This document shows, one piece after another, positions 49,893-52,483 of a stretch of 52,483 nucleotides of DNA. The stretch is from Verrucomicrobiota bacterium (GTDB lineage: Bacteria; Verrucomicrobiota; Verrucomicrobiia; JABWAM01), in contig JACQHZ010000078.1 of assembly GCA_016198745.1 (NCBI GenBank), forward strand, positions 1 through 52,483, read 5' to 3'. The translations under genes and the position numbers were made by a program. Under the pieces are notes generated by a model, which saw nothing but the letters and a program-made list of their open reading frames with translations, did no database searches and had not been told where the DNA came from. Position 1 is the stretch's first letter. Each line of letters opens with the position of its first letter.

Positions 49893-50457
49893 CCTTCTCC
49901 TCAACGGGCCTCGCCCCGAAGCCGCTTCCCACCCGAACGCGTCCTGGCTCCAGGCTGCCGACGCGGCCATGATTGATGATCTGTTTCACAATCTCGCCTT
50001 CAAGAATTTGCAATTCAACGGAATTGCCGGCATTCACAATCGAAGAAACCCCGCGCGCCTCGCTTTGCTCCAGGTCCAGCATCATTTGCGGAAGAGTGCG
50101 ATCCCACTCGCCCAGTGACAACGGTTGCGACCATTTTCCGGATGCCGCTCCGGTTTCGAAATCCCGCAACGGGACGGTTTGGGAAGAAAACTCCGATTTT
50201 CCGGAACGCCACTCGGCGAGGGACAACGGCTTGAGGTTGCCCATATAATCCGGGAGATCCACATGCGGCGTCTGAAACGAGCGCGTCGCAAATTCCCGCT
50301 CAAAACGTGACGAAGACTTCCACTCGAACGTCTTCGTGTAGTCAATCTTCGGCAAACCGGATGAATCCGCCCGGTACACCCTGGACTCGCCTCCATGGGA
50401 CGGAAGCGCCAAACCCGAAAAGAGAAACACCCACGCGGTTGTCAACTTCAAGTTCAT
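49840..50457 (-). CDS. Secreted hypothetical protein
   Basis: The 205-residue protein has a signal peptide (MNLKLTTAWVFLFSGLALPSHG). The rest is soluble and polar, with two similar pieces: KPLSLAEWRSGKSEF and QPLSLGEWDRTLPQM. This indicates an internal repeat of about 45 residues. The C-terminus is Pro/Arg/Glu-rich. No family is recognised. ATG 50457 is chosen because it begins the signal peptide. Confidence 0.6.
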   Translation of the reverse strand: MNLKLTTAWVFLFSGLALPSHGGESRVYRADSSGLPKIDYTKTFEWKSSSRFEREFATRSFQTPHVDLPDYMGNLKPLSLAEWRSGKSEFSSQTVPLRDFETGAASGKWSQPLSLGEWDRTLPQMMLDLEQSEARGVSSIVNAGNSVELQILEGEIVKQIINHGRVGSLEPGRVRVGSGFGARPVEEKVREKPETSPPPKSEPGR

Positions 50458-50620
50458 GATGGTTCGCACAGAACAGCAATTTACCACTTACGTCGCCATT
50501 CCGCAAGTAATAAATCACGCAACCTATTGATTTCCAAGAAGATGAAGATGTGAGATAAAAAAAATAGGCGAACATTCGTGCGAAACGAAATGGTGTGATC
50601 GTCGAAGGTAAATAACGTCT

Positions 50621-50911
50621 TCATCGGTGGCTCAACCGCAACTCCGCCTCGAACAAGATCAGGTCCAAGCCGCGATACATGTCGCTGGGCCGGCAGGTGT
50701 CGTCGCCGCCAAGCACGTCCCCGCGCAAGGTGTTCCAGCCCGTGCGCACGTCGCACAGCTTGGCCAGATCAACCTCGAACTTCAGGTACGGCGGCATCGG
50801 ACGGTCGGCGGGAAGCGGATCGCTGGCCATGAACTTGCCGGCGAATGCGGTGGGCGGGAAATTCTTGCCGTTGAGACGGAACGCGAACCTGTCGCGCACC
50901 GTGGCGTACAC
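50621..50911 (-). pseudogene. C-terminal fragment of a probable secreted enzyme
   Basis: These 96 residues (DRFAFRLNGKNFPPTAF..., YLKFEVDLAKLCDVRTGWNTLRGDVLGGD) look like the final beta-sandwich domain of secreted glycosidase-like proteins of the PVC group. No N-terminal catalytic part is present. The frame continues from directly after the stop of the GntR-like regulator gene (TGA at 50924-50926), with only SVNIV between. It is best seen as a gene remnant left by a deletion. The region 50458-50620 holds no gene. Confidence 0.45.
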
Positions 50912-50923
50912 AATGTTGACCGA

Positions 50924-52039
50924 TCACTGGCTTGTTGCCTGAACCAGTCGCGGCGGCCCGGCAAGTGTTTCGCCCTGCTGGAATTGCGCCATGATAAGTG
51001 AGGAGCGCGGCGGCAGCGAACCAGCAGCCGCCAGCCGCACGGTCGCGCGAGCCACGCGACGGGCGTACTCGGCGCGGGACGCGACGTAGCGGGCCACCGA
51101 CGGGTGGATGTGCGCAAAAAACTCGTCGTCCTCGCGTGAGATGAGCGACACGTCGCCGGGCACGCGGATTCCCGCATGCAACAGGCACGTCAGCACGGTG
51201 AGGAAATCTCGCGTGTGCGAAACGAGGATGGCGGTCGGGCGGTTCTTGGACACGACCACGGGTTTGAGCGCGGCGCGAATGCCTGCCAACGTCCCGTCAT
51301 GCCGCAGCAACACCGGCGCCGCAGCGCGATGCGTCGCGCCCTGGAACCCTTCCAGAAATCCCAGCTCGCTCGCCAGGTCGCCGGCCAGTCCCGAGCTCGG
51401 AATCGCCAGTGCGATGTGCCGGTGGCCAGCGCGCAGACAGACGCCAACGGCATGCCGGCAGATCGCGCGATAATCGAGGTCAAACGACGGCAGCCGGATG
51501 CCGGCGTGGCACGATCCCAGGATGATGGCCGGCAGGTTGCGCTGCGCAAACCAGCGTTGCACAATCGCGCCCTGCGTCAGCAGAATCCAGACGCCCACCC
51601 GCGCCTGTTTCACGACCTGCTCCAGCAAGGACTGGGGATGCGTCCACTTGAGATGCGCGTTGGAATGAACGTCCAGTTCATAACCCGCGTCGTGGAGGTA
51701 GCGTCGCAACTCACCGATGAGGAAGATGTCGTACGGCGGCAACTCGTGAAGCGGGCTGATGGACAACACCGTGACCCGGCGGCTTCCCAGGCCGGTCCGG
51801 GTGCGGGCTGCGCCCGTGATGCGCGTGCGCGCGCCGTGAGCGATCCGGATCCGTCCTTCCCGGCGCAGGATTTCCAACGCCTCTCGCAAGGTGATGCGGC
51901 TGACTTGCAATTGGTCGGCAAGTGTCCGCCCGGAGGGCAGAAATTGCTGCCAGGCGCCTGCGCGCAATTGCTCGCGCAACAGAGCGGCCACGTCGCCCGT
52001 CAACGAGCGGCGCGGCGGCAGTTTGGGCCAGGTTGCCAT
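50924..52039 (-). CDS. GntR-type HTH regulator with LacI/periplasmic-binding-like sensor
   Basis: The 371-residue protein has an N-terminal GntR winged helix (LTGDVAALLREQLRAGAWQQ, then LPSGRTLADQLQVSRITLREALEILRREGRI). The effector domain has the fold pattern of LacI-type regulators: DYRAICRHAVGVCLRAGHRHIAL, GFLEGFQGA, ILVSHTRDFLTVLTCLLHAGIRVPGDVSLISREDD. This GntR-LacI hybrid resembles AraR-like sugar regulators. The ligand is unknown. ATG 52039 is chosen; upstream in-frame ATGs to 52243 add no domain. Its target may have been the truncated gene downstream. Confidence 0.8.
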   Translation of the reverse strand: MATWPKLPPRRSLTGDVAALLREQLRAGAWQQFLPSGRTLADQLQVSRITLREALEILRREGRIRIAHGARTRITGAARTRTGLGSRRVTVLSISPLHELPPYDIFLIGELRRYLHDAGYELDVHSNAHLKWTHPQSLLEQVVKQARVGVWILLTQGAIVQRWFAQRNLPAIILGSCHAGIRLPSFDLDYRAICRHAVGVCLRAGHRHIALAIPSSGLAGDLASELGFLEGFQGATHRAAAPVLLRHDGTLAGIRAALKPVVVSKNRPTAILVSHTRDFLTVLTCLLHAGIRVPGDVSLISREDDEFFAHIHPSVARYVASRAEYARRVARATVRLAAAGSLPPRSSLIMAQFQQGETLAGPPRLVQATSQ

Positions 52040-52243
52040 CGCCAGAACCTTGGCGACAGTTCGACGCAAGGTCAACCCTCCCCGGGTGCAGTACCTCCAT
52101 CTCGGTGCTTTCTTGCCGCTCTGCTCATTCCAGTTTGCGTTCAAGCTGAGACGATCAACCTTCTTCGCAAAGGATGGCGTTGGAAATCCAGCGCGACTCC
52201 GACGGCTCGTTTGATTGCGGCTCACCCGGTCGTTTGACTCCAT

Positions 52244-52483
52244 CGCTCCAACCGGGCAATCACCTTGATCACGGGTAAATCAGCGCCCGGGCTTCCTGCC
52301 GGCCACAGCCGCCCAACGCTTCCTCAACTGCGGCTCATCAATCACTTCCACTCGGTCGCCATCGAATTGCTCTCCGACTCTTGAAGCGATCCATCGCTAT
52401 TTCCCAAGAACCTGTGGCATTGTCCGGCGGGATACAAAGATCCAGCAAACCGCAATCGCTGCGTTATCCTGCCGCGCCAGCTC
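52244..52483. other. Window end, no supported gene
   Basis: No clear gene is seen. On the minus strand a frame ending near 52277 reads SRVGEQFDGDRVEVIDEPQLRKRWAAVAG, which looks protein-like. It is interrupted by a TAG about 28 codons into the visible part and runs off the window, so it may be a relic or only chance. Confidence 0.3.

Overview
The window looks like chromosomal DNA from a GC-rich, Gram-negative-type bacterium. A Verrucomicrobiota or related PVC-group organism is the best guess. That guess rests on the REP/RAYT repeats (including QDACAT-type peptide strings), GYF_2-like proteins and the CbpA/CbpB-type pair beside cobalamin genes. It is an inference; no rRNA or other phylogenetic marker was compared.

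Layout. (1) 1-12243 is a defence island with type I restriction-modification locus 1: HsdS fragment, HsdM, a nucleotidyltransferase/winged-helix pair, HsdS, a divergent nuclease-like gene and Fic protein, an AlbA_2/GHKL ATPase, HsdR and a YgjP-like metallopeptidase. (2) 12336-15481 is a sugar-acid catabolism trio: enolase-superfamily dehydratase, 2-hydroxyacid dehydrogenase and DHDPS-like aldolase. (3) 15612-18139 holds metG and hemB, converging with a 40-bp overlap. (4) 18303-28947 is locus 2: XRE-HsdM, a YhcG remnant, Abi_2, HsdS, an AlbA_2 protein, HsdR and a second YgjP-like gene. This HsdR carries a complete REP-associated tyrosine transposase (RAYT, HUH/Y1) in frame between its nuclease and helicase domains. 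(5) 28948-30166 holds a retron-type reverse transcriptase preceded by a hairpin-rich region that may encode its ncRNA. (6) 31270-42945 is a cobalamin operon under a B12 riboswitch: cobC, cobU, cobT, cobS, a cobD-cobQ fusion, cbiB, cobA, cbiA and cbiC, joined almost throughout by 4-nt overlaps. It is followed by a tiny lysine-rich peptide gene with a near-perfect Shine-Dalgarno and a radical SAM/SPASM peptide maturase (CbpA/CbpB-like). (7) 43412-52483 holds ordinary accessory genes: a Gfo/Idh/MocA oxidoreductase, GYF-like membrane protein, MazEF-type toxin-antitoxin, M23 peptidase, BsuPI-domain protein and a GntR/LacI-like regulator.

Three themes stand out. First, REP-like hairpins, several flanked by GTAG/CTAC, occur across the window, and the RAYT inside HsdR is bounded by such hairpins. 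Second, repeat DNA has repeatedly entered coding sequence without breaking the frame (HsdR, CobQ, CbiA, probably CobA, CobT and the CobD-CobQ linker). Third, a small structured RNA (6-bp hairpin directly abutting an ACCCG...CGGGT stem, GCCTCT core, U-tract) occurs twice, once in each restriction locus. The copy upstream of Abi_2 suggests it belongs to the structured RNAs known beside abiF/abiD-type genes.
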